A stretch of DNA of 64,000 bases, taken from the NCBI GenBank assembly GCA_017506865.1, contig JAFCMP010000006.1, positions 62,001-126,000 of the forward strand, written 5' to 3'. Source of the stretch: Tribonema minus (Eukaryota; Sar; Xanthophyceae; Tribonematales; Tribonemataceae). The translations under genes and the position numbers were made by a program. Below, piece by piece: positions 1 through 12,219 of the stretch. Each line of letters starts with the position of its first letter. Within the stretch, counting starts at the first letter, position 1. A model generated the notes under the pieces. The model searched no databases, was not told where the DNA came from, and saw nothing but the letters and a program-made list of their open reading frames with translations.

Positions 1-149
1 CTGCGGTTCGTATCGAGAAACAGCATAGAGAGGAGCAGTAGTCAACGCAAAACAGAGTTCACCATGGTCTCTACGATAATTGTACCTCTTTTAAGAAGCA
101 GCGACTCACCGCTGTTGCAACTCTATCACATGGTGACTCTCCTCCTCAG

Positions 150-3100
150 GCGAGCTCGGAAGATGACAGCGACAGTAGCAGCGAAGGCGATCGAGAAAAG
201 CAAGGAAATCAGCCAGGTACAGCGAACCGCCAGTCTCGTGGCGGCGAGAGAACGGCCAGCAGAGCACGCAGCGGCGCAGGCACGGTAGACGCCGGTGGAC
301 GTCAGACCACCAGCAAGGTATGTATGGCAGCGCATCGAAACTTCAAGTGTAATAATGCACACAGGTGTCAGACCACAAGCAAGGTATGTTTGGCAGCGCA
401 TAGAAACTTCAAGTTCAACCATGCACACCTGCTCAATGATAGGAGGGTGATGAGCGTCGCACATTGCAACCGTGCACCACCCAACCTGTACGTCATGGCA
501 AGGTCCGATCAGCAGTTGACAAGCTTCAACTTAGAGTACGCGAAAGCACCTTTCAGCACCTTTAGCTTAGGGCATCACACGCACATCACCAAGTCATCTC
601 TTACCTCTGCTCGATGACTAGGCTGTTTGTGTGGCTGGTGGACAGGTCATTCCTCAATTGTGCTTTTGCTGATCCACCAGTATCGCTTGGGCAGTGCGCA
701 TAGGGGTTACACTTACAGGTACACAACATGTCGTGGCAGCTAGCTGGGATGGCGCGGCATCACCTACAGGCAGCACAGTTCATTCTGCGCAGGTCACTGA
801 CGAAGCGGATGGGCTTCTTAGCTCGGGTCGTTGACACGGCTTTGAGTGAGACATGGCTGCACGCATTTGACGGGTTCTGTGCATGGACGCTTGAACGCAT
901 GCTGCACCTGCACGGCTGCGCTACCGCGGCAGTCATGAAGTCACACCTGCTGGCCGCCTGCACTGCTGGTGACAATGAGGTAGCCAGCAGTGGCAGCGTG
1001 CTGGTATTGCCGCGCTTGGGCCCGCCAGAACTCACGGACATCGCAGTGCCACTGCGGGCGTCACGGTTGCCGGAGCGACGAGGCGGTCTGGGCATGCCGC
1101 TTTTGGGGCTACTGGCACCAGCCGCATACACGGCCCAGGCATGCACAACACTGCGGCCTGCAATAATTCATGCCACTGTGGCAGCAGGGGCCCTGAGGCT
1201 CGGCACTGACGAACACGGCGCAGTCACCTGGTTCACGCAGCACTCATGCGCAATACGCGAGGACCAGGGACTGCCGCCAATCATCGAGGCCGTGCGACGC
1301 TCTACGCGAGCGCTGACAGCTGATGGCGGCGAAAAATCACGCACAGCTGTGGCCGAGCAGCTCCCAGCATCGTTGCTACGGTGGGCAGCGGATACAACGG
1401 CCGCAGCGTCGACGCTCCCCACTGCGGTGCAAGCGATCTACGCCGCAACTGCCGTCACGGAGACGGGGACCACTGAGCCAGCCCCACACACCCACGGCAT
1501 TGTGCCTGGCGCCGAGGCGGCCGCTGCGGCGGCGACCGTACCTGGCCCTCAAGCCGCTGCCGCGGCTGCCTCTTCCACGCCCGCTAAAACACAAACTAGC
1601 GCGGAAGAAAGCAGCTGCAGCGGCGGGCAGGAGGACGACGACGACGACTGGGAGGCCTATGCTGACGAGATCTGCAGAAAGGTAGTGCCCCGCCGCCGGC
1701 GCGGTCACTTCACGCACGGACTACAAGCCCGCCTTTCAAATGTTCTTCGACGTCAATACGAGGACTGCCTGGTGGAGGACCTAGAGGCTGCCTCGGCTGG
1801 TGCCGTGGGCAAGCCGACGCAGGCTACACTTATTGGTGACTTGCGTGACACCAGCCGCCGCCGCCAACAGGCTAGCGCGCGGGTCCTGGCGCAGCTGCGC
1901 AGCCAGCGTGCGTCCGGGGCAATGGCGTGGATGAGCGCGCCACCCGCTGCCAATGACCGCCCGGGTGCGGCGCCCATGTCCAGTATGGCAGCAGCCACGA
2001 TGATTATGGTTGCGATCTTTATAGACGGGTGGGGCATACAGGGCGAGGTGTGCCCATGGCGGTGCAGTGACGTGAGCCCCACCTCCACGCATGCGATCAG
2101 CTGCCCCAGCCAGCACATACGGGGGCACAACGCGACACACACTGCCCAAAAGCGGTGCCTACAGCGCATCTTGAGACAGCACCATGTCTCTATTGTCCGC
2201 AATGAGGACGCTAGCGTCTTCAAGGTACCGGGGTATCGGGCGGACACAGTCATTGACCCAGGGTGTCTGCACTTTAGCAGTGCATACCGTAACAAGGGAA
2301 TAGTGCTAGACACAAGTGTGCGCGCGCCCACAGCGAGCTCGTACCTGACAGGCAAAACAAATGCCTCGAACACGGACGGCTATGCTGCTGGGGTGGGGGA
2401 GGACGCGAAGGTCAAGCACCACACCGGCACCTTGACGTCATCTTGGGCTTTTGTGCCATTCGTGCAGGAGTCGTACGGACGGCTGGGCAAGCAGACAAGC
2501 CTTTTTGTTAAGGAGTTGGCAATGCACTCAGCACTGTGCTCAGGGGGGGGGAAGGCAGATGTGTTACGCAAGGCCGGGTTAGCTAAGCGTCAGATCCTCA
2601 TTGAGCTGAGCATATCGCTGGCGCGGGAGTTGGCGGAGCGCGTCATGGCATACACACGTGGAGCGCGAATGCTGGGCTGTGTTGCGGCGCCGGTATCCAA
2701 ACTCCTAGGGCACAGCGCAGACTAGGCTGCTGCGTTGACGCAAGCTTTTCGATTGCATAGGCAACCCGGCCTCCCTTGGGCCTTTATAAATACAAGTCCA
2801 TACGTACACAACATGAGAACCACAGAGCTTGATTCTGTGCGAGATAAGAACGCTTCTCATGCTGGTTTGTTGACCGCAATCTCAACAAGAATGTGCAGCA
2901 CGGCGCTCGGCACGGGCGGAGCCACCAGTCTTGAAATACCCAAGTCATCGAGGACCAAAGTTGATTTCGTGAACTCAGTGACAGTACTTTTGAGGCTGGT
3001 GCTGGTCATTGAGCTGTGGTGATGCACATGTACTACATGTAGTGATGAGCACTGCTAACTCCACACATTGGATCATTCAAGTTCATGAATTCACTTATTC

Positions 3101-3565
3101 TGACAGGTTGATGGTTTGAACGTCGTGTGTGCATGTGTGCAGGATGGACCGCGCAAGAGCAGCACCACGCATGACGATACCGCCAGCAGCGGCAGCGGCG
3201 ACAGCGACGGCAGCAGCAGCGATTCAGAATCCCGCAGCACCGGTGGCTCTCAATCGAGCAGCAATAGCGGCAGCAGCAGCGGCGGCAGGAGCGGAAGCGG
3301 CAGCAGCAGCAGCAGCAGCGGCAGCAGCAGCAGGGGTGACCGCGCAACATCCGGCTCTGCCACCGGAACGCGATCAAAGAGCGGCTCCGCTCGCTCCGAT
3401 AGCCGCAGCGAGCAGGCTGGCAGTGGCCGTGAAGCGCACAAGGGGACGCCACTGCCGGGTCTGGCGCTAAATGCTTCAAGTTGGTTTGCGAAGATTAAGG
3501 GGGCGGCGGGCGGGGCGGCGGTAAAGAAGCAGCGGCGGGGCAGCAGCAAGGGGGGCAAGGGGTAG
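150..3565 (+). CDS. Ser/Gly-rich low-complexity protein, 3' part (two exons)
   Basis: I do not recognise this gene. Exon 150-317 follows a pyrimidine-rich acceptor ending CAG at 149 and ends before GTATGT at 318. It encodes an acidic then basic Ser-rich stretch (SSEDDSDSSSEGD). The last exon, 3143-3565, follows GTGTGCAG, is in the same phase (0), and ends in TAG. It encodes a long Ser/Gly/Arg tract and a basic tail (SSWFAKIKGAAGG, then KKQRRGSSKGGKG). Matching phase and composition are the reasons for joining the exons. The start lies upstream of 150, probably outside the window. The intron carries a 5'-truncated retrotransposon and a 66-bp duplication of the exon edge. A nuclear or RNA-associated disordered protein would fit the composition, but no function can be assigned. 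Confidence 0.5.
298..430 (+). repeat. 66-bp tandem duplication of exon end plus donor
   Basis: The sequence starting GTCAGACCAC at 301 recurs at 367. It covers the end of the exon (…ACCAGCAAG), the GTATGT donor and about 45 bases of intron. The second copy has an AG just before it (ACACAG) and an intact donor after it. It could therefore be read as a 19-base mini-exon or an alternative donor. Confidence 0.75.
719..2815 (+). mobile_element. 5'-truncated non-LTR retrotransposon, family 1 copy 1, with 12-bp target-site duplication
   Basis: The 12-base direct repeats at 719-730 and 2804-2815 (GTACACAACATG) bracket an insert of 731-2803. The insert is nearly identical to the 3' 2.1 kb of the element at 54933-59979 on the other strand. 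Both copies end in the same 3' sequence (…CAAGTCCATAC). A 5' truncation with a target-site duplication is the signature of target-primed reverse transcription. The insertion lies inside the intron of the Ser/Gly-rich gene, in the sense orientation. Very few differences from copy 2 indicate a recent insertion. Confidence 0.93.
728..2725 (+). pseudogene. C-terminal part of family 1 retrotransposon polyprotein (no RT core)
   Basis: This open frame of 665 codons starts at an ATG supplied by the target-site duplication, so it is not a natural start. It matches the last 40% of the family 1 polyprotein. It covers the region after the reverse transcriptase, a Cys/His cluster (CPWRC, then THAISC), and a restriction-like endonuclease candidate (GYRADTVID, then IVLDTSV). 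The reverse transcriptase and N-terminal zinc fingers are absent, so the copy cannot act alone. Its frame is intact to the natural stop and preserves 46 C-terminal residues that copy 2 has lost to a nonsense mutation. Confidence 0.9.
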
Positions 3566-5233
3566 CGTGCGGCACCGCGGCAGATGGGCGGGATTGCAGT
3601 GGCAGTTGCCAATGCGCACTGCGCACCCAGGTGTTGATACATTGCATTTCGGTAACTGTACTGACACTGACACTGAGTGTCATACAGGTACCAAGACAGC
3701 TTGTACCGACCGCACCTGTGCGCACAGCACCAGCAGACATTAACTGTGAATCAGAGACTGATGCGGGAGACAGGCGGCGGACGGCATCCTCATCTTGAAG
3801 CGCGCCCTATTGGCCAACTGAAACAGGTTAGCGCGGCAGGGCTAGCAACATCAGCATGGCGCGCACGCACACGCGGCAGCCGGTACACCAACGGCAGTGT
3901 GCGCAATGCCATGGCTCTTTGCAGTCAGCAGCACAGGAGAAGGTGACCACAGGACGTGCACGGCAAAACTGCATTTCTCGGCACACATGTGACCCAGACA
4001 ACCGCCAGGCAGCCAGCTGCTAGGCGTTGAGGCTGCAAGTGCATGAAGCAGTGGCAACTTTCGTTTTGGCAAAACGAAAATCAAACTCCATTGGTCCGTC
4101 GCTCTCTGGGTGCTGGCATACTACTGAGAACATCTTGCCACAATTCACACATGCCACCTTGGCTGAGTTATACAAAGGTCATGCATGTGGTTTGTTGATG
4201 TTTCTCAGATGTATGGTGGTGACACGAATATCGAGAATCGCACGCACATCTGGTCTGCCTGTCCGACAACAGCTTCAGATGTTGTGGTACTGTTGTTGGC
4301 CTGTTTGCTTTGACTTTTTGCTATAAGAAATGCCAAGCTTCGGTTTGACAAGCCTGGCACTTGTGCATAAGCAGCACAAAGTGTGGCGCCCCTGAAGTCA
4401 CTTGAAGTCTTGAATCAATTGCTCTTGACGGTTCTGCTCCTGCAGAGCCACTGATCTATAGTGCTCCCAACAAGTAAGTGCATGTGAGATGTTACAGAGC
4501 TGCTCTGCCCCCTGCAGGAAAGCTGATGGGGTATTGATACAGGTCATGCCGCACCACAATATACGTTTTCGGTGTTACAGCCATAACATCGGCACCATAT
4601 TATGGTGACAGCACCAACACCAGTCCGATTCCTGAAGAGTGTTTTTCACCATGGGCTGAGGAAGTGCCAATTGTTTTGTTGATGACCTGAGTGTCATTGC
4701 TCACATGCATTTTTTGCTTTACGACGTGGTGCTGATGCACGCCGTCTACCCACCAACGACATACATGCGTATCTATCAAAGTGCATGTTTACATTAGCTG
4801 AGCGCTGCGCACCTGCTGAGCAGAGCAGGTGCGTGATATCCATGCTCTGCCGTACCCGTTGCAACAATTACCCGTTAGCGGCACGGTGGGACTGTGAGAG
4901 CCTCGCTGCTGACATGATCACGTAGGTACCTGCAGGATCTACATAGCGCATGATGCAGAATCGCCTTTGTATATATATTATTTACTGGTTGTTCAAAAAA
5001 CTAGAGACACTCGAAGAAATAGACTACTACTGCACAAGGGTGACTTCCCCCCTCACACTAGCAGGAAGAAAGCAAAAGATGACGGGGGTACAAGTGGGAT
5101 ATATTTCGTAGTTGGTAGAGCAAAAATTGGTGTCAAAGTTGAACAATATTGGTCGTTAATTTCACCTTCGACAATAACTTTACTTTTGAAGATGAAGTTG
5201 GAGGAATCGTTGAGCTGTTAGGAGTGTGCGAAC
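3566..5233. other. Intergenic stretch, no gene recognised
   Basis: This 1.7-kb stretch lies between the Ser/Gly-rich gene and the p24 gene. Short open frames occur on both strands, but none has a recognisable domain or convincing splice context. The part from about 4960 to 5230 is AT-richer than its surroundings and should contain the p24 promoter and 5' leader. Confidence 0.4.
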
Positions 5234-8200
5234 ATGCGGCAAAGAGCGCTGCTCCTGCTCATGGCAAGCTGGCTGGAGGGATCTTATGCTCTGAGCGTCG
5301 ATGTCGCAGCTGGAGATAGGTGAGCAAGTCAGAGCACAGAGTGCACAGAGTTGCGCTCTTGTACCTGCTCTTCAGCAAGTTGGCGGTGCTGTGCAAATGC
5401 TGACTTACCTTTTTCTACTCTCACTGATGTTAATCGCAGGCTAGCCCGATGCGGATATTTGTTGTATGATGCAACGCACGGCCCGCCAAACGGCGATTGT
5501 ACTAATTGCCTCTGCACTGCACTGTGGAGCTTACTTGCGGTGTTGCAAGCATTTCATGTTGGCACGCGAGACAATTCGTATTGCTATTGTGTTTCGGCTG
5601 CTGCGCCGTGCGCCTGCAGTCTCGCACTGGCAGCGGTCGACGCGGCCAACAGCGCACCAGCGTGCACTGGCAGTGCTGTAATCTGGCTGCAGTTGTGAGC
5701 AAGCTGATGAAAACGGCTCTTCCCTGTGTGTTGGCGCATTACAGCGAGTGCTTCATGCTGGTGGCGCCTGCAAAGTCCACCGTAGCCGGCAACTTCGAGG
5801 TGCTCAATGAGGATGATTCGCTGGAGCCAGTTAGGTACTTGATGTTGACGCATACTTTATATTTGCAATTCATGTGACACATGCAGCCATTCGCCGAGAC
5901 GCGTGACTTCAAGCAGTAGTGTACAGAGTAGCGCTGACCTGACACGCCAGCGCGCAGATGATGACAAAACATAATGATTGAAACCATTGAACAGGCAAAA
6001 TGGGCGATTATGCATCACCGTCATGCATTCTCATCCAATGTGCACCATGAGAGCCCTGGCAGCGCACTGCATGTCGATGCTAAATCATGTAGCACGAGTT
6101 TGGCCGGGAGATGTTTATTAGGGCTAGGGGCTGTACTCTTATTAATTTGGGCTAGCTGCTGCATTCTCTCGCTTGGCAATCACATGCTGATCGTCACCAC
6201 CAGCTTCCCCAGTGACGACCACCTTCCCCTGCCGCCCTGCTTCTCCCCACCCCAGGGTCGTAGTGAAAGACCTCACTAATCCGAAACTGCCGCCGCGGAA
6301 AGTCTTCAACGCGGAGCCGGAGGGCAAATTTGCAATCGATGTGAAGACCGACAGCGAGATCCAGATGTGCCTGTACAATGGCTTGGACGAAGCGGACGAT
6401 GGCATTTTGCGTACCTTTGGATTTGCGCTCCGGCTGGAGGGGCTCGAGGAGGAAGCGATGGGGGGGGCGGATGCGGACGATGGGGAGGGGGAGATGGACA
6501 AGGTCGAGGTCTGTGGCTGAGCGTTGCTGACACGATTCTATCATCATTGAAATTTGCAATAAGTTCTAATGTTGATCAAGTCAAGAGTGCGCATCAGCCT
6601 ACCTGATTGCTTATGCTACTCGGGCTTGTGCCTGACACAATTGTTCATCTGAGCCAGGTGACACACTTGTTCATCTTAACCAGGCCAAGAGTGCACATCA
6701 ACCTATACGTTGCCTATGCTACTTGAACTTGTGCCTCGCACAACTGTTCATCTTTAATCAAGACAAGAGTGCACATCAGCCTACATGATTGCGTATGCTA
6801 CTTGGGACTTGGGACTGTGGGGGGGACAGGAACGCAAAAGAGCAGAGCAGCTGGACATGGTTAAGGTCAGTGGTTGAGCGTTGCTGACAGCACTGTGCAG
6901 CCAAGACTGGGGCGGGAACGGGCATCAGCTCATGCAATTGCATGGTTCACTTCCGAAGTATATGCATTCTACTGTATATACTTTAAGGTAATACTTGTCT
7001 GTATCTGGGGGGGGGGGGGCGGACGGGCATGAGGGGAGGGGAAAGCTTGTCAAGGCCGAGGCCAGTGGCTGAGCGTTGCTGACAGAGGAATGTTCACTCA
7101 TCAACTCCGGACAAGAGTGGATGCCAGACTACTCAAAAGGCTCTATGCTTGTTGATCTGCCATGCAGGCGATGATTGACGCAAGCGAGGAGCTTGTGAAT
7201 GACCTCTACACCATGGTGGACCACCAGACATATGTAAGCATCCCCTTTTTCACCACCTGGCATGCTTGCTGATTCTGCAATGTGCTGTCAGAGTTGGCCA
7301 AGGGATGTACTGTTGTCATTGTCACGCATGGTGCACCATCGTAATTGCGTTTTTGGCGCTCGCGCTGCGCTGGAAAAGCATCACCATCTGAACTGCATAC
7401 TCGCTGCGCTACAGACTGTGGCTTGACAATCTGCAAATATGTTACCTTCAACAATCACGTCCGTTTGGCTGCTATGAAGCGGCAGACATCTTGCGCACTT
7501 CCATGACCTGGTGTCAGTCACTTAATCAGTAACATGGACCGTGCATTATTTCTGCATGCTCGACCTGATTACGTCTGTTTTTGTTGCATATATGCGGTGT
7601 TCGTTCCTGTCTGCAGATGCGCCAACGAGAGCAGTCGCACCGGGAAAGTGAGTGGTGTGGGCGCCTCTGTCATATGTAACCTGCACAAATTTACATGCCA
7701 AGTGTTTCGGACGAGATCACATCTAGTGGCATTGCGTCTTGCAACAGGATTTTCTGAGATGTTGTGGCGTGCATGTCCATGGTTTCAGGCTGGTTATGTT
7801 AGGGTTCACAGCTTGGGTAAGCGGCATTTTGTTACGGATACTGCGCAGCGTGCTGATGAGTAAGGTAAGCATGCGATGTCATCGGGGGCCTTCAGGTCAA
7901 TGGTTGGTGCAGCAGTTGGTGCAGCAGTTGACATTGGCAGCGGTGGGACTGACAAGCCTGCTGTCTAACTTCGTGCCGAACGCTGCCTACTCTGCCTGCT
8001 CGATGTGTGCAGCAATTGACAGCACCAACCGGCGCCTTCTGCTGTGGACGATCGCGGAGGCCCTGTTGCTAGTGTCCATGGCCATGTGGCAGGTAAACTG
8101 CAAACGCGGCACCTTTGTATTGGCACACCTGCTACTGCAAACCAGGCTATAGTTTGAGGCCATCAGCTCGAAGCCAGCTGAAGGGTCCAACCAGAACCAT

Positions 8201-9331
8201 ATGATTGTCAGCAATGTCACAATATTCTCTGCAGCTAGCAGATCCGGCACACCCGTACTGCACACCCTACTACTGCTAACCAGGCTAATTTTGAGGCCCT
8301 TGGCTCAAAGCCAGCTGGAGGGCGGAACCATATTCATCATTGTCAGCAATGTCACAATATTCTCTGCAGCTAGCAGATCCGGCACACCCGTACTGCACAC
8401 CCTACTACTGCTAACCAGGCTAATTTTGAGGCCCTTGGCTCAAAGCCAGCTGGAGGGCGGAACCATATTCATCATTGTCAGCAAAGTCACAATGTTCTTT
8501 GCAGTCTGCAGCGGAACAGAAGCGTTAGGTAAGGACATTCAAGCATAGTACTGGCTTATCATGCCCTCGTGGCTTGGCTTGGCTAAGTTGTAGAGCTACC
8601 AGGTCTGACTGAGTGCCTCATTCGCAAAGGCAGTTTGACCTCTTCCCTAGACTTCATGCAAGCAGTTCTAGTGCCGCACATGTCAACGTACCTTCTTAAG
8701 CACGTTTTGCTGCAAAGGTTCACACTTGTGCACAGGCTAACACCTCTGGTACAGTTCTGGGCCCATACAATGACAGATGTCATGAGCTCTAGGCAATGTT
8801 ACTGTCCGCGCTCGTGAGTTTCAACCCCTCTGCCAGACCGAATGACGTGGGCCTCGTACTATCCTATGAGAGCATGCTTTACTGCAACGCATGGAATCGC
8901 TAGCCATTGCGCACAGCAGTCAATGTTGTACCAGCATCACAGGTCGCACGCTGGGCGCATGCCCACATGCTTCCACCAGTCACGATGTGATGTTGGTATG
9001 CAGCATGCGCAGTCCTAGTGTTGAAGAAGCTCGGCGGAGTTGACGTGTAACACTTGCTGTGTATGAAAATGCTTGCCTGACCGTAGCGCACTGCAGCGGC
9101 TTGACGCGTGCTGTAAGCCATCTCCACATTGCACTGAACTTCATACCGTGTGTGCAGCGGGTCAGCACTGCTGATGCTGCATCATGGATGCAACATGCAC
9201 CGCCAGCGTCACTGTGCTGCGCAGCCTGCCATCGCTGCTGCACATTGCTCAGCTCTCAATGTGATCCCGCGCGCTCTCCGCTGCAGGTCAGCTACATCCG
9301 CCAGTTCTTTGAAGTGAAGCGAATGATGTAG
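5234..9331 (+). CDS. p24/EMP24 family cargo receptor (GOLD domain), 7 exons, 216 aa
   Basis: p24 proteins are type I membrane receptors cycling between ER and Golgi in COPII/COPI vesicles. Exons: 5234-5319, 5745-5834, 6256-6508, 7168-7233, 7617-7647, 8013-8092, 9287-9331. All have GT-AG borders and compatible phases, giving 216 residues, the usual family size. The product starts with a signal peptide (MRQRALLLLMASWLEGSYA). A GOLD domain follows with the expected cysteine pair (SECFMLVAP and IQMCLYNG). Next come an acidic linker, a heptad-rich segment (SEELVNDLYTMVDHQ), the family motif MRQREQSHRE, one transmembrane helix, and a short tail with the FF export signal (YIRQFFEVKRMM). The intron after exon 3 contains two copies of the end of exon 3, one with a usable GTCAGT donor. 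The subfamily was not determined. Confidence 0.95.
6458..7084 (+). repeat. Outward copies of the p24 exon 3 end in intron 3
   Basis: The real exon end plus donor (GACAAGGTCGAG, then GTCTGTGGCTGAGCG) lies at about 6458-6531. Degenerate copies lie at about 6810-6890 (GACATGGTTAAG, then GTCAGTGGTTGAGCG) and 7004-7083 (GTCAAGGCCGAG, then GCCAGTGGCTGAGCG). Each keeps a G-rich run before it and GTTGCTGACA after it. The middle copy keeps a GT donor and the last has lost it. Confidence 0.8.
6570..6806 (+). repeat. Three degenerate tandem copies in p24 intron 3
   Basis: The phrase CAAGAGTGCRCATCARCCTA recurs at 6582, 6686 and 6764. Each time it is followed by a TATGCTACT segment, and the first two are followed by a GTTCATCT segment. 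Spacings are about 104 and 78 bases. The copies lie between the real exon 3 end and its first decoy. Confidence 0.7.
8107..8510 (+). repeat. 135-bp tandem repeat in p24 intron 6
   Basis: Two apparently identical 135-base units lie at 8204-8338 and 8339-8473. A partial third starts at 8474, and a diverged partial unit precedes them from about 8107. The unit starts ATTGTCAGCAATGTCACAAT. Complete identity of the two central units points to a recent duplication. It is not CRISPR-like, since there are no spacers. Confidence 0.92.
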
Positions 9332-10754
9332 AATGGGGCGTATGGCTGCACGAATGCTGCCCTCAAGCTGCCTTCAATGCTCGACATGCAAGGCTTCCTG
9401 CCCGGTGTGGCTTGTGTAGCTGGGGGAGGTGGGCCAGGGTCCTGCACTCTGCTGCAGACCAGCTGCTTTCATATGTGGGCAGTAGCCCATGACTGGGCGC
9501 TTCTGCTTGCTTGCTGCAACGCTATGGCAGCACAGCGACCGGACGAGCTCTGGAAGTTGCATGGTCAGCAGAGCCCCCCTCCCTCCCCTAATGCATGTTG
9601 TTGTCAGAGACGTTTTCTTGTGCGCGCCATCACATGACCGCCCACCCGCGGTGCACTGACTGCTCCTGCGGGCACAGCAGCAGGGGCATCTCAGCACCCT
9701 GATACCAAGATTGGAGTGCATGCCACTGGCAGCATCCTACTGGATACCCTCAAGGTGTTTTCGTGCACACGAGTGCTTGTCACGCAATAACAAACACATG
9801 AGCAGACTGCATACCTCCAAGTATTTTCAGCATGATGGTGATTTGCTTGCCCTGCTGCTGCTGGTTTTTCCCCCTGTGTGAGGGGTAACCCCTGTCCTGT
9901 GCAAACACCATGCACGAGTGTTTTTAGATGACATTTTTCGTGCATGAGTTTGTCAGCATGTATGTTCGCAAGTGGCATTTCATGCGCCAGGTAGAACCTT
10001 GAATTGCTTGTCAACTTTGTTGAGTTGCTGGTGGACCATGTTGAGTTGCTTGTGCCTTTGTCTGTCCTTGTCCCTGTCCTTCTTGTTGAATTGTTTATAG
10101 ATAAATCACTCTTGGTCACTATGAAAAATGCTGACAAATGGCACGCTTGTCATGGCCTCATGCCTTCCTTCATGAGTTGGAAAAAAAAGAGTAACATGTG
10201 AGTTGGACAAAAAGAGTACAGCACGGAGGCTTCCCACGTGGTCCCCCACCGTAGTACTAGCTCCGCTCAAGGGTGCTTAACTTCAGCGATCGGACGAGAG
10301 CTGGTGCTGTCACCATGATATGGCCGTACCCGACATACGCATTGGTTGCCAAAACTTGATGAGACACCACGTGCACGGTGACAACCCTCAAGCACTGTTC
10401 ACAATCGTAAAGATCTAGAGTTGCAGCAATCCTCATGAGAACTGGATCCGCTGTGTTGGTGCTGCATACTATATGCATACCCTGGCTGGCGTCAGGCCTC
10501 GGCCTCAGCGGTAGCAGCAACTATATGCGAGCTCAGCGCCTGCTTCCAGAATCAGGTCCAGTGCTGGAATTAATCACTCCTGATGGTAGTGCCGCACAGC
10601 CGAGCACTCATTTAGCACAGAAGGTGATGAAGACTATCTTGCATGATGTCCTCAGCTTTTCGATCTGCTGTTGGTTTGCCCTCAATTGAAAAATCGCAGT
10701 TGTTGCAGCGAGAACGGACTCCATCGTTGATTTTTCTTATCAGCACAGGTCTGT
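9332..10754. other. Intergenic stretch, no gene recognised
   Basis: This lies between the p24 stop and the first thiamine-gene exon. I saw no domain-bearing frame. A short T/G-rich imperfect repeat (TTGAATTGCTTGTCAACTTT and relatives) lies around 10000-10100. The thiamine gene may have a 5' leader exon here, because a CAG acceptor immediately precedes its ATG region at 10748. Confidence 0.35.
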
Positions 10755-12219
10755 ATGACCAACTTCCTGTTCTTTACACGACGCCTTGCAAGCATCGTAC
10801 TGCAAGTAAGCGACAGCGAGTGCAATACTAGCTTTCTTACTTGTTTGCACCTTCTGCTACATCACAAGCAGATCCGCGCAGCAGTGAGCGGCGGCGTGCG
10901 CCTGGTGCAGATCCGGGACACAACCTCCTCCGCAGAGAGCAAGCACGCACTCGCCACGCAGCTGCTCCTAGACCTAGCCGCTGAGCCCTGCTGCATAGTC
11001 CTCAACGGCGGCGTGGACGCTGCTCTCGCTTGCGGTGCGCATGGCGTGCACCTCCCGGAACGGCTGCTGCCAGAGGTAACGCGCGCGAGAGAGGCGCTGG
11101 CGGTGGTCGGCTGCTCCGTGCACAGCGTGGAGGCTGCGGTGGCGGCGGCGCGTCTGGGCGCCGATTACTTGCAGGTGCATCCTCAAGTGTGATGCCATGC
11201 GCCCGATGTACTGAAACAGTCCGATGTGGTGGAACAGTCTCAGTGGCTTGATCACACGAAGGCTGGTGGTGGTCATTCAGATGCCATTTAGTTGCAGGCT
11301 TGTCGCCAAGCGTCTGGCGCCATGCGCCTGTCATGGTGGCCGCGTCATTGATACGGCGCCTGAAGCCAGATGGCTTGCCATCATCAGCAGAGGTCAAATT
11401 CTCACGCAAAGAGAAGCCAACATATTACCGTATCCTGACATAAAGCTCTGTGATGGGTGCAGGTGGGCACGATGTTCGCAACGCAGACGCACCCGGGGAA
11501 GGTACCCGAGGGGCCGCAGCTGCTAGCTGCCATCAGGGCAGCGCTCAACCAGGCGCACGCCCGTGGTGAGCTGAGCGACAAGCGCGTCTTGCTGCTTGGC
11601 GTCGGCGGTATCAATGAGGTGAGCGCGGGCCATAGTAACACATTGTAAGTGTGGCATGGGTGATGTTGTCAGTGCAGCGGCGCGCGTGTTTCTGGGTGAA
11701 CTCTTTTTTTTCAAGGAATGACTCGTGGTGCGCGACTTATGTTCACTAACCTTTACCATGACGCTCACGCTGGCAGACAACAGGGTGGCCATAAGACAAT
11801 CATGTGGCAAACCTCATGCAATGGGTCTGGCTTCTTGAGCTCCAGGCAAAATGCAGTGCCGGTTGTATGCAACCGCAGCACAAGCAACTTCTCCGAAGTA
11901 TGATAGAAGTATGTTTTGTCCTCAGTGTACTTTCGTGCGGCGTATCATGCAACAGCGCTGACTGTCAGCTGCACATGGTGTTGTACCGTTGTTGCTGATT
12001 GTACTCTACACTACACTGGACAGCAGCTGACGCTCTCTCTTCGTTTGGTTCACACTGCGCCATCTGCAGGCGAACTGCGCCCAGGTGATCCAAGCCGGTG
12101 GCGACGGTGTGGCGGCGATCCGCTCTCTCTGCGGCGCCGACGGCAGCGATCCACGAGCTGTTGCGCAGGCCCTGCTTGCCGCTCTGCAGAGCGCTGCCAC
12201 CCCAGCTTGCCCTTCATGA
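10755..12219 (+). CDS. Thiamine-phosphate synthase-like protein (ThiE/TenI fold), 4 exons, 219 aa
   Basis: Thiamine-phosphate synthase joins HMP-pyrophosphate and thiazole phosphate. Exons 10755-10805, 10872-11174, 11463-11618 and 12070-12219 all join in phase 0 with GT-AG borders. The 219 residues match a full ThiE domain. Visible motifs are a first beta strand (FLFFTRRLA), GGVRLVQIRD, NGGVDAALACGAHGVHLPE, GCSVHS, GADYLQVGTMFATQTHPGK, LLLGVGGINE, and a final phosphate-binding segment (AGGDGVAAI). Canonical enzymes have Q-x-R-x-K where this protein has Q-I-R-D-T, and T-x-T-K where it has TQTH. A diverged synthase or a TenI-type paralogue is therefore possible. The ATG at 10755 follows a possible acceptor, so an upstream exon is not excluded. 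Confidence 0.85.

Noticed and set aside
728-730. ATG at 728 as a real start codon of a host gene
   Set aside because: It lies in the target-site duplication in front of a truncated retrotransposon.
8204-8510. 135-bp repeats as a CRISPR array
   Set aside because: The units are contiguous without spacers and lie in a eukaryotic intron.
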